This document shows, one piece after another, positions 1 to 8,876 of a stretch of DNA of 18,096 bases. Every line of letters begins with the position of its first letter. Within the stretch, counting starts at the first letter, position 1. The notes under the pieces were generated by a model. The model was given only the letters and a program-made list of their open reading frames with translations, searched no databases and was not told the origin of the DNA. The position numbers were made by a program, and so were the translations under genes. The DNA is from Entamoeba invadens IP1 (taxonomy: Eukaryota; Evosea; Mastigamoebida; Endamoebidae), in assembly GCF_000330505.1 (NCBI RefSeq), contig NW_004440271.1:135730-153825 (forward strand), written 5' to 3'.

Positions 1-212
1 ATTATTATTATTAATCTGCAATATTAATTATTATTATTAAAAATAAATAATAACTTAATTTTATATAATTTATAATACTATTATTACTAGTAACTGTAGT
101 ATAGTTTAACAATAATATTTTAATAATATTATAAACCAATTTGAATATAATAATATATTTTAAATTTATAAATGTCATGACAAATAGAACAATTAATAAC
201 CATATATTATAA
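1..212. other. AT-rich 3' flank with TTATTA-type simple sequence
   Basis: This stretch is nearly pure A/T and includes short runs of TTATTA. No coding signal is visible. It forms the 3' flank of the minus-strand TLDc gene. Confidence 0.6.
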
Positions 213-749
213 TTAAAAAAATAATAAGTCTAATATTTGTCCAATAATCTTACAAAATGAGAGAAAAAGATAATACAATTTGTAAATTATGACGTTTTGG
301 ATATGGATGTAATATGGGTAACAGACTTCTTTGTTTAAAAACCCGAAGAATTGATTGAACTTTCCCGAAAGGTAACTTTTTTCCCTTCTCAAAAAAAAGA
401 AGTGTCTAACACTTAAGAGAATCTCGTCATCGTCGTTATCTACGTTAATATATAAACAACTTTCACAAGATCGACTCCGCTCAAGTCGAAATCCACTCTC
501 GTCATATATGAACGCAAAAGCATTGGCTACTCCTACCGCTTTCCACGTGTCGTCGTCCCGCGGAACTTGACTTTCCGTGTAATACCCAAACACCTTCTCT
601 TCGGATATAACACATATCAGTAGCGACGTCTGCCCACTCAGTTTCGAGTTGATCACTTTTCGGTCGTATGCATCATATGACGTGTCGTAGACTACACGGA
701 TGTGTTCTTTGTGGGATAATTCGAGAAGCTTAGTTAGTAAACTTGTCAT
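213..749 (-). CDS. TLDc-domain protein, short form
   Basis: This 178-aa single-exon protein looks like a TLDc-domain (TBC/LysM-associated domain) protein, a family expanded in Entamoeba. In eukaryotes the domain is linked to oxidative-stress protection and V-ATPase binding; the role in Entamoeba is unknown. Visible blocks are IRVVYDTSYDAYDRKVINSK (17-36), a buried-strand stretch SLLICVISEEKVFGYY (42-57), then AFAFIYDES (77-85), and a final strand-like segment HIQNVIIYKLYY (149-160). These fit the usual order of the fold. The family usually carries a longer N-terminal coiled-coil region, which is missing here. The ATG at 749 is the first possible start. Upstream on the same strand are a GAAC motif (RC of about 778-782) and an A/T-rich TTATAAAAAA, unusually close to the ATG. 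The tail after residue 160 is hydrophobic and low-complexity. The assignment is from pattern memory only. Confidence 0.6.
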   Translation of the reverse strand: MTSLLTKLLELSHKEHIRVVYDTSYDAYDRKVINSKLSGQTSLLICVISEEKVFGYYTESQVPRDDDTWKAVGVANAFAFIYDESGFRLERSRSCESCLYINVDNDDDEILLSVRHFFFLRREKSYLSGKFNQFFGFLNKEVCYPYYIHIQNVIIYKLYYLFLSFCKIIGQILDLLFF

Positions 750-850
750 ATTTACTCGTTTTTTATAAGGTACTCATAGTTCCAATATTATGGTTTATTT
801 ATAGTATATTTGTTTATCTATTCTTTAATCTATAAATAATTTATAAATTA

Positions 851-1947
851 CAGTAGGGGGAGTGAGGGGCTTGACCTATACTTTTAATGGTTTATTTACT
901 ATATTTAAATAAAAACTATTTTAAATGTTCTATTTAAAACACAACCTTGACTTATAAATTATAGTTTATAAACCATAAAAGTATTGGTTCATCCTTAGCA
1001 TAAAGTCGGAATTTGAAATTGTATTAAAAACGACTTGGGTGTTTGTTAGTTGTTAGTTCTCAATAAAGTCATCGGTAGGCGTTAGTCTTTATGTTTGATA
1101 TGGCTCTCGTTGTTGGCAACTCTTAAATATTCCAAGGCAAACTTTCCTTTTCGGATTTGACCAAATATGTTGGTCTAGGCGGAAGAACAAACAATTCCAA
1201 GTGTTCTCTGGTATAAACACCATTGGCTTCTAGTAACAATCTGGAAGCCTCTTTATAGAAAAGAACATTCTTTTAATCTTGCCAATATTGACTCCAACAA
1301 CACCAGAACGCTTATATGATGCAATAATGATGTTTTTATTGCTTTGCTCTCTATTGCTCCCAACACCTTTTTGGTATGACAAGCAATGGAAACACAAATA
1401 TGCTCTCTCAGCTCTCCTTGTTCTCTTAGAACTTGTCATGATCTGCCATCACTATCACTGTGTTCTCTCATCCAAAAAATCAATTCAAGTCTTCGGTTAC
1501 TGCGAAATTGGCGTCAATTGATTTCAATTGTCAAAGTATTCAGTAAGCTAGTATTTTAACAACTCCGAATACACAAGCCAAATGGTGAGACGAGTTGGCT
1601 TGTGTGAGGAACAACTTGTCTATTATGGCTAAAGGAAATCCTGTCTATGTACAAAGAAGTTGTATTTGTGCTGTTATAGAAACAAAATAATTGAAGCTTT
1701 GTGAATTAATTCTTGGTTATTTCAAACAATAGAAATAAGCCATTCAATTTTCTTCATAACACTAAGGTTGTTTACTTTTTCTTTTAAAAAACGTTTAACT
1801 TCATTTGGATAAGCTAAGAATCTTTTTCTTTGACATTTTTTATAAATTATTTATAGTTTTTGTTATTTTATAAATAGAAGCGGGAAAACTCTGTATAGTA
1901 AAAAAAGATAATAAAATGATAGGTCAAGCCCCTCACTCCTTCTACTG
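851..1947. mobile_element. Tc1/mariner-type element, 1097 bp, TA-flanked
   Basis: Terminal inverted repeats of about 29 bp start CAGTAGGGGGAGTGAGGGGC on the left and CAGTAGAAGGAGTGAGGGGC on the right (reverse complement), then both continue TTGACCTAT. Each end is flanked by TA (849-850 and 1948-1949), the target duplication of Tc1/mariner elements, which are known in Entamoeba. Both ends begin CAGT, also typical of that superfamily. The length is close to a full mariner, but no intact transposase remains. A decayed coding stretch lies inside on the minus strand and is listed separately. The element sits immediately upstream of the TLDc gene start. Confidence 0.8.
1123..1439 (-). pseudogene. 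Decayed coding remnant inside the 851-1947 element
   Basis: Two overlapping minus-strand frames look like pieces of one broken protein. The first (about 1439-1272) includes RAERAYLCFHCLSYQKG and then SGVVGVNIGKIKRM. The second, one base out of phase (about 1272-1126), includes YKEASRLLLEANGVYTREHL and LFVLPPRPTYLVKSEKE, ending at a TAA at 1123-1125. The second fragment has normal amino-acid composition in an otherwise AT-rich stretch, so it is probably real coding relic rather than chance. Position suggests a transposase remnant, but I see no DDE/D catalytic motif and do not recognise the family. It could also be cellular sequence picked up by the element. Confidence 0.35.
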
Positions 1948-1963
1948 TATTCATAAAGTATTT

Positions 1964-2012
1964 TTATTATTATTAATTTATTATTAATTTATTATTAATT
2001 TATTATTAATTT
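1964..2012. repeat. 11-bp tandem repeat, about four copies
   Basis: The unit TTATTATTAAT repeats about four times and then decays into TTATTTGTAG and TTTATTTATAA variants. It is a pure A/T minisatellite just outside the right end of the 851-1947 element. The rest of the stretch up to 2228 is AT-rich with no gene seen. Confidence 0.75.
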
Positions 2013-2237
2013 ATTTGTAGTTTATTTATAATTTATTTATAATTGTTGTTACTGGTTTGTATATACTATTAATTATAGTTTCTTTTTATGTAGTTCAACT
2101 ATTCTAATATACTTAAGTTATATTAAAACAGTGTTTTTATATTGTAGTTGAAAACTTCAATTACTTTTTACTATTTTAATATAAAATAAATTAATTGAAT
2201 AAAAAATTAACTAAAAACAATAAATAGTATAAACTTT

Positions 2238-2676
2238 GGGACCTACATTGACCACCACCACCTTTACCAAAAAATAATATTTGCCGCGAGTGTTTTTTGA
2301 AGGGAGTCCACTTTTCAGTCAGTGTTTGTGCATCCCCATGTCACCCACTTTCCTTGTCCGTACTGTGTGGACGCGGATGTGGTTCCCCCCCGCTTGCGGG
2401 GGGGGGGGGTCAGGGGGGATCCGCGTCAAGGGAGGACTTGGAAAGTGGGTGAAACGGTGCACAAACAGACTGTTTGAGTGTGTCTTCAGAGCCTTCTTTT
2501 CAATGCTCCGTCTCACTCGGTTTCCACTGACTCGAGGTGAATTTTCGGCATTTTTTGAATTCGGGAACCAGACCTAATATTATCCCAGTTTCCTATTTAC
2601 TATAATTTTAATTTGAATATGATTCGAAATAGAAAAAATAAATCTATTTTAAGAGGTGGTGGTCAATGTAGGTCCC
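2238..2676. mobile_element. Non-autonomous Mutator-like element, 439 bp
   Basis: The ends carry a perfect 22-bp terminal inverted repeat beginning GGGACCTACATTGACCAC (2238-2259 and 2655-2676). The element is flanked by an exact 9-bp direct repeat ATAAACTTT (2229-2237 and 2677-2685). A 9-bp duplication is the hallmark of Mutator-like transposons, which are reported in Entamoeba. The inside is far richer in G+C than anything nearby and folds on itself (next entry). No transposase is present, so it must depend on one supplied elsewhere. The exact duplication suggests a fairly recent insertion. Confidence 0.85.
2317..2472. repeat. GC-rich nested hairpin inside the Mutator-like element
   Basis: Three perfect arm pairs nest in order: TGTTTGTGCA (2323-2332) with 2458-2467; CACCCACTTTCC (2342-2353) with 2440-2451; GACGCGGAT (2370-2378) with 2419-2427. 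The apex holds a run of C followed by GCTTGC and a long run of G. Together they form an imperfect hairpin of about 150 nt. Retained pairing over three separated arms argues against chance. It may be a foldback remnant or a structure useful for transposition. Confidence 0.75.
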
Positions 2677-2847
2677 ATAAACTTTATTAAATAATAAAAA
2701 AAAATAAACCAAAAAAAAAGGTATAGTAAATATATTAATAAACTAACTATTGCAATTGACAATAAAAAAGATAAAACAATGAGAGATAAGATTGCGTTTT
2801 GGTGGAATGAAAGTATAGATAAGGCGCGATAATGCAAATAACATCAA

Positions 2848-3265
2848 TTACTCTTTCTTCTCATCTTCCTCTTTCTTTTCAGTCGTGGTCTCCTTTTTCT
2901 CTTCGTCCTTCTTTGCACCCTTTCGTCCTGGGAAGGTCCGTTTCTTTGGCTTATAAGCGTCTTTCTCCTCGGCGGAGAGAGCCTTCCACAAGTCTGCGAT
3001 CTTTTTTGTGATGTCCTTTGGGGCCAAGCTTGGGTTAGCTTCTTTGACTTCAGCGCGTTTTTCTTGGGAGAACCTGAGATATGGGTTTTTTGGGAGTTTT
3101 TTCTTTGGTTCCGCCTTTGTTGTCTTGTTAATTTTTTTGCTAAAACGGTCAATTGATTTATAAATAGATTTGACGTAAAAATGAAAGAACGAGATTATAG
3201 CAATACTATCCCCTCCAAAAACTTTATATCCGTATACCAACAAACTCGCTCACACCACCGCTCAT
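2848..3265 (-). CDS. HMGB-like single HMG-box protein (two exons)
   Basis: A small chromatin protein that bends DNA non-specifically, expected in the nucleus. The main exon (2848-3139) has no ATG upstream of the HMG box. A 106-nt intron (3140-3245) with GTTTGT at its 5' end and TTTTAG at its 3' end joins it to a 20-nt first exon (3246-3265) encoding MSGGVS plus two bases; the split codon becomes Asp. This gives 103 aa and keeps frame. Residues about 22-70 form the HMG box, including NPYLRFSQEKRAEVKEANPS, then KIADLWKALSAEEKDAY with the core Trp at 58. The third helix is short and gives way to a basic KPKKRTFPGRKG and a Lys/Glu-rich tail (80-103). Known Entamoeba HMGB proteins are of similar size. 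A TATA-like box lies 32-39 nt upstream of the ATG. Confidence 0.85.
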
Positions 3266-3296
3266 CACTTCAAATGGCAAGTCCAGTTTCGCACCT

Positions 3297-3304
3297 CTCA
3301 AATA
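3297..3304 (-). promoter_or_regulatory. TATA-like element of the HMG-box gene
   Basis: TATTTGAG on the minus strand lies 32-39 nt before the ATG at 3265. It resembles the Entamoeba TATA consensus (GTATTTAAA) and is at the expected distance given the very short 5' leaders of this genus. A GCGAAACTGG stretch sits between it and the start. Confidence 0.35.
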
Positions 3305-4441
3305 GTCAAAAATGAAGGGTTGTCCTTTTTGTCTTTTCATCTCGCATCCAAGAATTCATATTTATTAGAAATTTTAACTTATTTTACTATATTATTTAGT
3401 TTGACGAAGAATTAAGAATAAAAGTCAAAAACATTTTTCTCTTTTTGTTTTGTTTTTCTCTTTTTTTTTGTTTGTTGCTGAAATGTTTTAATTGTTTTTT
3501 GTTAGTTCTTTTTTATTAAAAGAAACAATAAATAATTTAGTTTTAATTATAAATTAATAGTAACTATATTATAATAAAAAAATATTATAATAAAAAATTA
3601 TAATATTTGATTGGGTGAATTTAAGTTGTCTTGTTAGAACATATTTAAGAATAAAAAAATGAGAGATGAGATTGAGAGAACGAGATTGAAAAGTGTTGAA
3701 CGAGAAACCACTTAAGCAGTGAAAATCGTCAGAAATTCAGTCAGTTAATGGAAGCAAGTGTTGTATGTTGTGTGTTCTTTCATTTTGTTTCTGATGTGAA
3801 TGACATATAGGTTTGTGGGTCATTCTTGCTATCTTCATCCCCCACTTGCAATTGGACTTCTTGGTGGGTGCAATGAAGTTCACTTGTGGGTGAACATCGT
3901 CCTTTGCTTATTATTATTATGGTTGCCAGCAGAAATACATGCAGTTTGGTATGTCTGCACTTTCGAGTGAGTGTCTTGACGCGCTCATCTCTGGCATAAC
4001 TAATTGTCCTTTTGGTTCATACTCGAGAAATTACTAAAGGAAAAAAAACAAAAAACACAAATTTTGTATCGTTTTGAACTTTTGCGATTTTTATATTCAT
4101 TTAGTTTATTTAAATTTTTTTTTTAATTAAATTAAATGTTTTTAGTTTTTTTAATAAATATTTTATAATTATATTATTTATATTATAATTATTATGATTG
4201 TTGATTCTTTTGAAAAATAACTAATAATTCTACGAAATTCAATTAAAATTATTAACTAATTATTTATTATTATTTTAATATATATATTTAATAATTTGAA
4301 ACCATTTCAAATAATATTAAAATTAATTAAAAACAACCCCAAAAAAGATGACAAAAAAATAAAAATACTTGATCTTTAGAAAGATAAAAAACACAAAAGT
4401 ATAACAAAATTGCCTTTTAAGATCTAAAAAGAGAAATCATA
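3305..4441. other. Long intergenic region, no gene recognised
   Basis: The flanks are AT-rich. The middle (about 3700-4030) has noticeably more G+C and mixed codons, and contains a perfect small hairpin GTTCACTTGTGGGTGAAC near 3880-3897. A short open minus-strand stretch reads GQLVMPEMSASRHSLESAD, but stops interrupt every frame. This may be a worn-out gene fragment or a region upstream of the divergent neighbours; I cannot decide. Confidence 0.4.
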
Positions 4442-5572
4442 ATGAGCTTTGCCAATGTGAAGTTAACTCCAACATATAATCTTCCACAAGAACAACACCC
4501 ACAACAACCGCAGCAGCAACAAATCAAAACAGAGCGTACTGTCGGAGAAATTCCAGTTTGGTCAGATGCAGAGAACAATATTTTAGAGAATTCCCCGTTT
4601 GTTGTCTTTGTTTTGTAATGATTTTCAAAGGGTGTATTGCACAATCATTTCTCATTTGAATGCCAATACCATATCTTTTATATTCTTTATTTCTATTATA
4701 AAAAGTTCAAAATAACTATAAGCTTTTTGGAAAATCCACAGATGGTATATAAATTGCAGTCATCTTTACCATTAAAGAGCGCGCAACAGATCATGACCCG
4801 GATTAAATGGGTCAACTCTGGAAAGCAGAAGCCATGGGAAGAGTTCTGTGTGACTTGTCAATTCCAACCCTTCCAGCTTCCTTCAACTCAGAAACCTTAC
4901 GTTCAAGTCTACAAACCACAAACGGCATACGAGCCCAAGCCTAATGCCCAGGTTTCGCAGGCCCAAATTCCTCCGAATCAGACTGTTGTTACACAAAATT
5001 TTTCCGCCCCTATCAATCCCATCGTTCCACCAATGCGCTTTTCCTCATTACTTCCGACGAAACCCGTTCCGCCACCACAATCACAACCTCTCATTTCCAA
5101 AAAAGTAATTCCTCAACCTGTCAAGATTGAAGATGACAAAAAGATGCCGAAGCCCTTGAAAATCGAGAAAGAAGAAAAGCCCAAAAAAGCCGCACCGAGT
5201 CGCAAACGCAAAACGAAAGAGAAAGAATTAGAAAAAGTGACCACCCAGCCCGTCCCGTCACAGGGTGACATGGAGGAGCAAATTAATAGACTTTTAACTA
5301 ATAATGAGACGATCCTTCAGAACATCGAGATTTTCTTTCAAAGTCAACAGTCGTTCACGTTGGACAAACAGCAAGTCCTCGCGTTCTCCACTAATATCAA
5401 AAACTTATTAGGCCTGACTGACTACCTCGCTCGACCCGCTCGATTACCTTTTTTGTCACTTCTATTGGATTTACCTCCTGACGTCTCAGATATTCAACAA
5501 TTCATACCTGAGAGTCAAAACGTCCAATCACAAACACAATCTCAAGGTGTACAGTCACAGGGACAGTACTGA
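4442..5572 (+). CDS. SANT/Myb-like DNA-binding protein (two exons)
   Basis: A probable nuclear regulator of 334 aa. Exon 1 (4442-4596) encodes a Gln/Pro-rich start (residues 15-27) and then VWSDAENNILENSP. The intron starts GTTTGT at 4597. Frame is kept only if it ends at the AAG of 4720-4722, giving a 126-nt intron and exon 2 from 4723. The joined region 39-82 then runs from W40 through YKLQSSLPLKSAQQIMTRIKWV (61-82), the usual three-helix SANT/Myb pattern with conserved E-N-x-x-L, L-P-x-K-S and R-I-K-W. After it come a Pro/Gln-rich linker (about 100-180), a basic nuclear-localisation-like patch SRKRKTKEKE (211-220), and a helical C-terminal domain (about 235-316) with a Gln/Ser-rich tail. 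The role of the C-terminal domain is unknown. The 3' splice site (AAG rather than TAG) is the weak point. Confidence 0.75.
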
Positions 5573-5728
5573 TTAATATAGAATGCGTTACTAATTGTAT
5601 GGTTTCAGTATAGTTTATGTTATTATAAATTTATAGTTTTTATTTGTTTCTTGTGCTGATAATAAACATATGGTTTATTATGGTTTGAGTTACTATTATT
5701 TCGGTTTTGAGGTTGGAATCAAAATAAT
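5573..5728. other. AT-rich spacer between the SANT gene and a degenerate element
   Basis: No coding or RNA signal is visible. It contains several TTTATAGTTTAT-like AT-rich stretches just after the stop codon that may include poly(A) signals. Confidence 0.4.
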
Positions 5729-5930
5729 TAGCATCGTCACTCTGCTTTATGTAATACATTGCCTTAGGTAAGATTTTGATAAGTATATTTTAATTATAAT
5801 AATTTATTAAATAGTTTATAATATAATTTATAAAAAACGAATTTTTTTCAATTTTGAAATATCAAAATAGTTTCAAATAAATTAATAATTATTTATAAAA
5901 AAATTACCATAAGGCCAAGTGACCGTCCTG
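5729..5930. mobile_element. Degenerate TA-type miniature element, about 200 bp
   Basis: The right end reads, as reverse complement, CAGGACGGTCACTTGGCCTT, followed outside by TA (5931-5932). The left end has a poorer match containing GTCACTCTGCTTTATG in the same register. The sequence resembles the terminal repeat of the better preserved element at 6748-7090 (CAGTATGGTCACTTTGCCTT), so the two are probably one family. The left boundary lacks a clean TA and is approximate. There is no coding content. Confidence 0.5.
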
Positions 5931-6157
5931 TAGTTTTGATTTGTTTAATGATTGATATGAAGAATTTGAACAATTTCTGTTTTTGAAAACTCCAAAAATA
6001 GGTAATATATAGTAACTAAAACTATAATTAAAACCAATACTTTAAACAATAGAAAGAACCTCGTTGATTATTCATATCGTTAATTTCTTATTATTAATTA
6101 ATACGCGAGATTCTTTTAAATTTTAATAGTTAAATTGTTATACAAGTATAGTAACAG

Positions 6158-6173
6158 GGAACTATATAAATAC
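6158..6173 (+). promoter_or_regulatory. GAAC plus TATA-type core promoter of the 6207 gene
   Basis: GGAAC is followed directly by TATATAAATA, ending 33 nt before the ATG at 6207. Entamoeba core promoters combine a GAAC element, a TATA-like box about 30 nt before transcription start, and a very short leader. Spacing fits, which supports the ATG at 6207 as the true start. Confidence 0.45.
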
Positions 6174-6206
6174 ACACTAAATAAATATTTAAGTACTAAC
6201 TTAGAG

Positions 6207-6476
6207 ATGTCTCACTATAGTCCAATTGATGTAGAACATAATGAAGAAGCAATTTGTGATGTCAGAGAGGCTCGAAACACCGACGAAAATTTGAAACGAG
6301 AAGTGACTAAGCCAAAGAAGAGAGTGACGGAGATGAAACCATTCAAAGTCTTCTCACGAAAACAGTTGAACCCAATTGTAGACACATATAAGACATACAA
6401 CGAAATGAAAATGAAGAAACAGAGAGACTTTGTTAGAGCGCTGGGGCAAAAATTGGAGAAGCAAGGCAAGAAATAG
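6207..6476 (+). CDS. Small basic protein, function unknown
   Basis: An 89-aa protein starting at the first in-frame ATG after a plausible GAAC/TATA promoter. The first third is acidic and polar. The middle has TKPKKRVTEMKPFKVFSRKQ (34-53). The last third is predicted helical and lysine-rich, with YNEMKMKKQRDFVRALGQKL (64-83). There is no signal peptide or membrane segment. The basic cluster at 36-39 could be a nuclear-localisation signal. I do not recognise a family; a divergent HMG-box-like or other DNA-associated protein is possible but not shown. It lies between two related miniature elements (5729-5930 and 6748-7090). Codon use and composition look like real coding sequence. Confidence 0.55.
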   Translation: MSHYSPIDVEHNEEAICDVREARNTDENLKREVTKPKKRVTEMKPFKVFSRKQLNPIVDTYKTYNEMKMKKQRDFVRALGQKLEKQGKK

Positions 6477-6747
6477 TGTTTGGTTGTGTGGAATAGTATT
6501 TTAACTATAATTAGACAAGAACTTAGACTCAATAAGAATTGAATTGAGGTTTACTATTTTATTAGTTTTAATATAGTAATAAACTATTACATTGTGTTTT
6601 ATTTATTAAAATAAAATGTGATTTTTATTGTTTGATACAAAAAAAGTGTTGATTTTTATTCACTGGGATACGTTTTTATCTTTTCTTTAAATACAAAATT
6701 ATTTCAAAATGAGTGAAATGAGACAAATGAGATTGAATTGACAACTA

Positions 6748-7090
6748 CAGTATGGTCACTTTGCCTTATTCAAGACTATTATAGTTGAATTATGATTAAA
6801 ATGAATTATTATATAGTTTGATAATGACAAACCAAAAACACCAAAATTTAATCCAGTTTTTATACATTAAAATAGTTTTTATTAACTAATACAGTTTGTT
6901 ATATTAAAATAATAAACTATACCGATATAAAAGTCAAGTTTCTAAAATATTTGTTTTTTTAGTAAAAACCTGTGTTTTTAAAGAAAAATATAGGAATATC
7001 TTTGTCTAAAGTACATTTCCTGGGCTAAGTTTCATTTTCCCATCTGTATTTATAAATAAAAGTCTTGCATAAGGCAAAGTGACCATATTG
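6748..7090. mobile_element. TA-flanked miniature inverted-repeat element, 343 bp
   Basis: Terminal inverted repeats of about 35 bp start CAGTATGGTCACTTTGCCTT (left) and CAATATGGTCACTTTGCCTT (right, reverse complement) and continue AT[T/G]CAAGACT. Both ends are flanked by TA (6746-6747, 7091-7092). There is no coding capacity. This is a Tc1/mariner-type MITE by its TA duplication and CA start, and is related to the worn copy at 5729-5930. Confidence 0.8.
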
Positions 7091-7092
7091 TA

Positions 7093-7598
7093 ATATTTTT
7101 CGAAATATGTTGGGAGTGTTGTAAATTAAACTCAAACAGATTTGATTAAAATATAATTTTTTTAACAAGTATTTTTAATTAACGTATATAGTTGATTAAT
7201 AGTTAAATTGATGTTTTTATAATTAAAAATTTTAAATATGTAAAAAAAAATAATATTTTTTATCAAAAAACAAGTTAAATAATTCTTTTGTTGTAAATAT
7301 TTTTGAGATAATTAAAAAAATTTTAATTATATTTTTAGTGTTAATTCTTATTTATTTTAACAAAATTAATTAATACAAAAAAACATGATAATACACAATA
7401 ATTTATAATATAATTATTACCAATGAAACTATTATTTATAATCAAAAACAATTAACTAATATAATTATTAATTTAATTAAACTGATAATTATTAATTATA
7501 TTAGTAATTTAATTAGAATAAATAGTAAAATTCAAAGAATAGTTATATATTAATAAAAATATTATTAAACCAACTTACAAAAAAAAAATCACACACAA
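7093..7598. other. AT-rich intergenic stretch 3' of the kinase gene
   Basis: Almost pure A/T with many TTAATTA-type runs. No gene, RNA or terminal repeat recognised. It holds the 3' end region of the minus-strand kinase gene. Confidence 0.5.
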
Positions 7599-8876
7599 TT
7601 ATTTTTCAAGATTTTCCCCCAATATGATTTGCACTTGTGCTGGTTGTTGCAATTTTTTCTCCGAATTTGTTTCGTTTTGTTTTTGAATGGCGTCGCCAGT
7701 TTTTTCCAATTTTTCGTCCAACTTGTCTTTTTCCAAAATCTGGGCGAGTGTGAGATTTTCGCTTTTTCGCTCACGATCTTTTTCATCACTTTCCTCTTCT
7801 TTGAGTTTTTGTAATGCTTCTAGTTCTTTTTCTAGATACCCGTCGTCGGTCTGATTTTCGTCGAAATATTTTGTGTCTTCTGGTCCCGAAATTTTAGGGA
7901 TAATAGGTGGTGTTATATTTCTAATTAATTGGAATTTGACTCCTTTAAAAAAGTTATGAGCTTTAATTTCCTCCGCCCCGTCTTTAGCGCCTATTCTCTT
8001 TTCTGGATCGTTTTGGAGAAGTTCTCTCATGAGATCTTTAGCATTAGTAGAGATGGGATATGTCCAAGTTTTCGGGAACATTAGTTCCCCATCTAAGATA
8101 TTAGAAAACACGGTATCTCTATTTCTATTAAAAAACGGAGTTCTTCCATACAAAATCTCATACATTAAGATCCCAAAAGTCCACCAGTCGACTTGAGCGG
8201 AGTACCCGAAGCCGACCAAGACTTCTGGAGCTAAGTACTCTGCAGTCCCCACAAAGGAGTTAGTGATGAAGTCTGGCTCTTTCTTAAATTTCTCATGTGC
8301 AGCTTTAATAACGTCAACTACGTTCTCTTTAGTCGGTTCTGTTTTACTTAAGTCGAAGTCGGACAACATGATGTGCCCGGAACTATTTAATAGAACGTTT
8401 TCTGGTTTTAAGTCTCTATATATAATTCCATTTAAGTGAAGGTATTCTAAAGCTAATAATATCTCAGCTAAGTAAAACCGAGCAGGTTCTTCAGGAAGAA
8501 ACTTGTGCGGTGTCTTGCGAAGTGCTCGATAAAAGTTCCCCCCAGCACAATAGTCCATAACAAAGTAAAAACATTTTTCAGTGGAGAAGGACCAATACAA
8601 ATGCGTTAAAAATGGGTGGTGAGTTGTTTTTAAGATCTCACGTTCTGTGGTCACTCGGTCCGTTTTATTTTGTTGAGTCATTGCTGCCTTTGAGCGAACT
8701 TTCATCGCAAAATAATGAGATGTGTTGTTGAGTTGAACTAAATAAACATGGCCAACATTGCCACGCCCTATCATCTTCACTTTGCGGAAATCTAGTAACC
8801 CAACTGTCTTGGGAAGGTCTTGATCACCACTTGGTGATGAACTTAAGACCGGGTTCATTGGTTTGATGTCACTCAT
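7599..8876 (-). CDS. AGC-family Ser/Thr protein kinase with DFD motif
   Basis: A 425-aa cytosolic kinase predicted to phosphorylate Ser/Thr on proteins. The ATG at 8876 is the first in frame. Kinase landmarks: glycine loop GRGNVGHV (37-44), ATP lysine in AMK (59), helix-C glutamate in TTEREIL (78), catalytic YRDLKPEN (153-160, Asp155), metal-binding DFD (173-175) instead of DFG, activation segment SFVGTAEYLAPE (207-218), and VDWWTFGILMYE (229-240). About 30 residues separate DFD and the TAEYLAPE block, longer than in PKA. DFD plus that insertion is the hallmark of the AGC VIII group (plant phototropin-type and fungal NRC-2/FPK-type kinases). The C-terminal tail has the AGC KYFD turn (336-339), but I see no clear FxxF hydrophobic motif. 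It ends in a charged, probably coiled-coil segment (345-425). Confidence 0.92.
   Translation of the reverse strand: MSDIKPMNPVLSSSPSGDQDLPKTVGLLDFRKVKMIGRGNVGHVYLVQLNNTSHYFAMKVRSKAAMTQQNKTDRVTTEREILKTTHHPFLTHLYWSFSTEKCFYFVMDYCAGGNFYRALRKTPHKFLPEEPARFYLAEILLALEYLHLNGIIYRDLKPENVLLNSSGHIMLSDFDLSKTEPTKENVVDVIKAAHEKFKKEPDFITNSFVGTAEYLAPEVLVGFGYSAQVDWWTFGILMYEILYGRTPFFNRNRDTVFSNILDGELMFPKTWTYPISTNAKDLMRELLQNDPEKRIGAKDGAEEIKAHNFFKGVKFQLIRNITPPIIPKISGPEDTKYFDENQTDDGYLEKELEALQKLKEEESDEKDRERKSENLTLAQILEKDKLDEKLEKTGDAIQKQNETNSEKKLQQPAQVQIILGENLEK

Noticed and set aside
1964..2012. CRISPR-like or regulatory repeat array
   Set aside because: The unit is a contiguous 11-bp A/T repeat without spacers; it is a minisatellite in a eukaryotic genome.
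2281..2577. 98-codon plus-strand open frame and its 65-codon antisense partner
   Set aside because: Both lie across the GC-rich hairpin of the Mutator-like element; openness comes from high G+C, and the frame begins without an ATG in a sensible context.
2844..3152. 102-codon minus frame rich in Lys/Arg
   Set aside because: It is the shifted shadow of the HMG-box exon, which has the real domain.
3700..4030. Possible gene in the GC-richer part of the long intergenic region
   Set aside because: Stops interrupt every frame within about 35 codons and no motif is recognised; kept only as a note.
4742..5572. SANT gene starting at the ATG after CACAG, without exon 1
   Set aside because: It would remove the first SANT helix (W40 and E-N-x-x-L), and exon 1 has a good ATG, Gln-rich coding sequence and a canonical GTTTGT donor.
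6186..6193. TATTTAAG as the TATA box of the 6207 gene
   Set aside because: It is only about 14 nt from the ATG, which would place transcription start inside the coding region; TATATAAATA at 6164 fits better.
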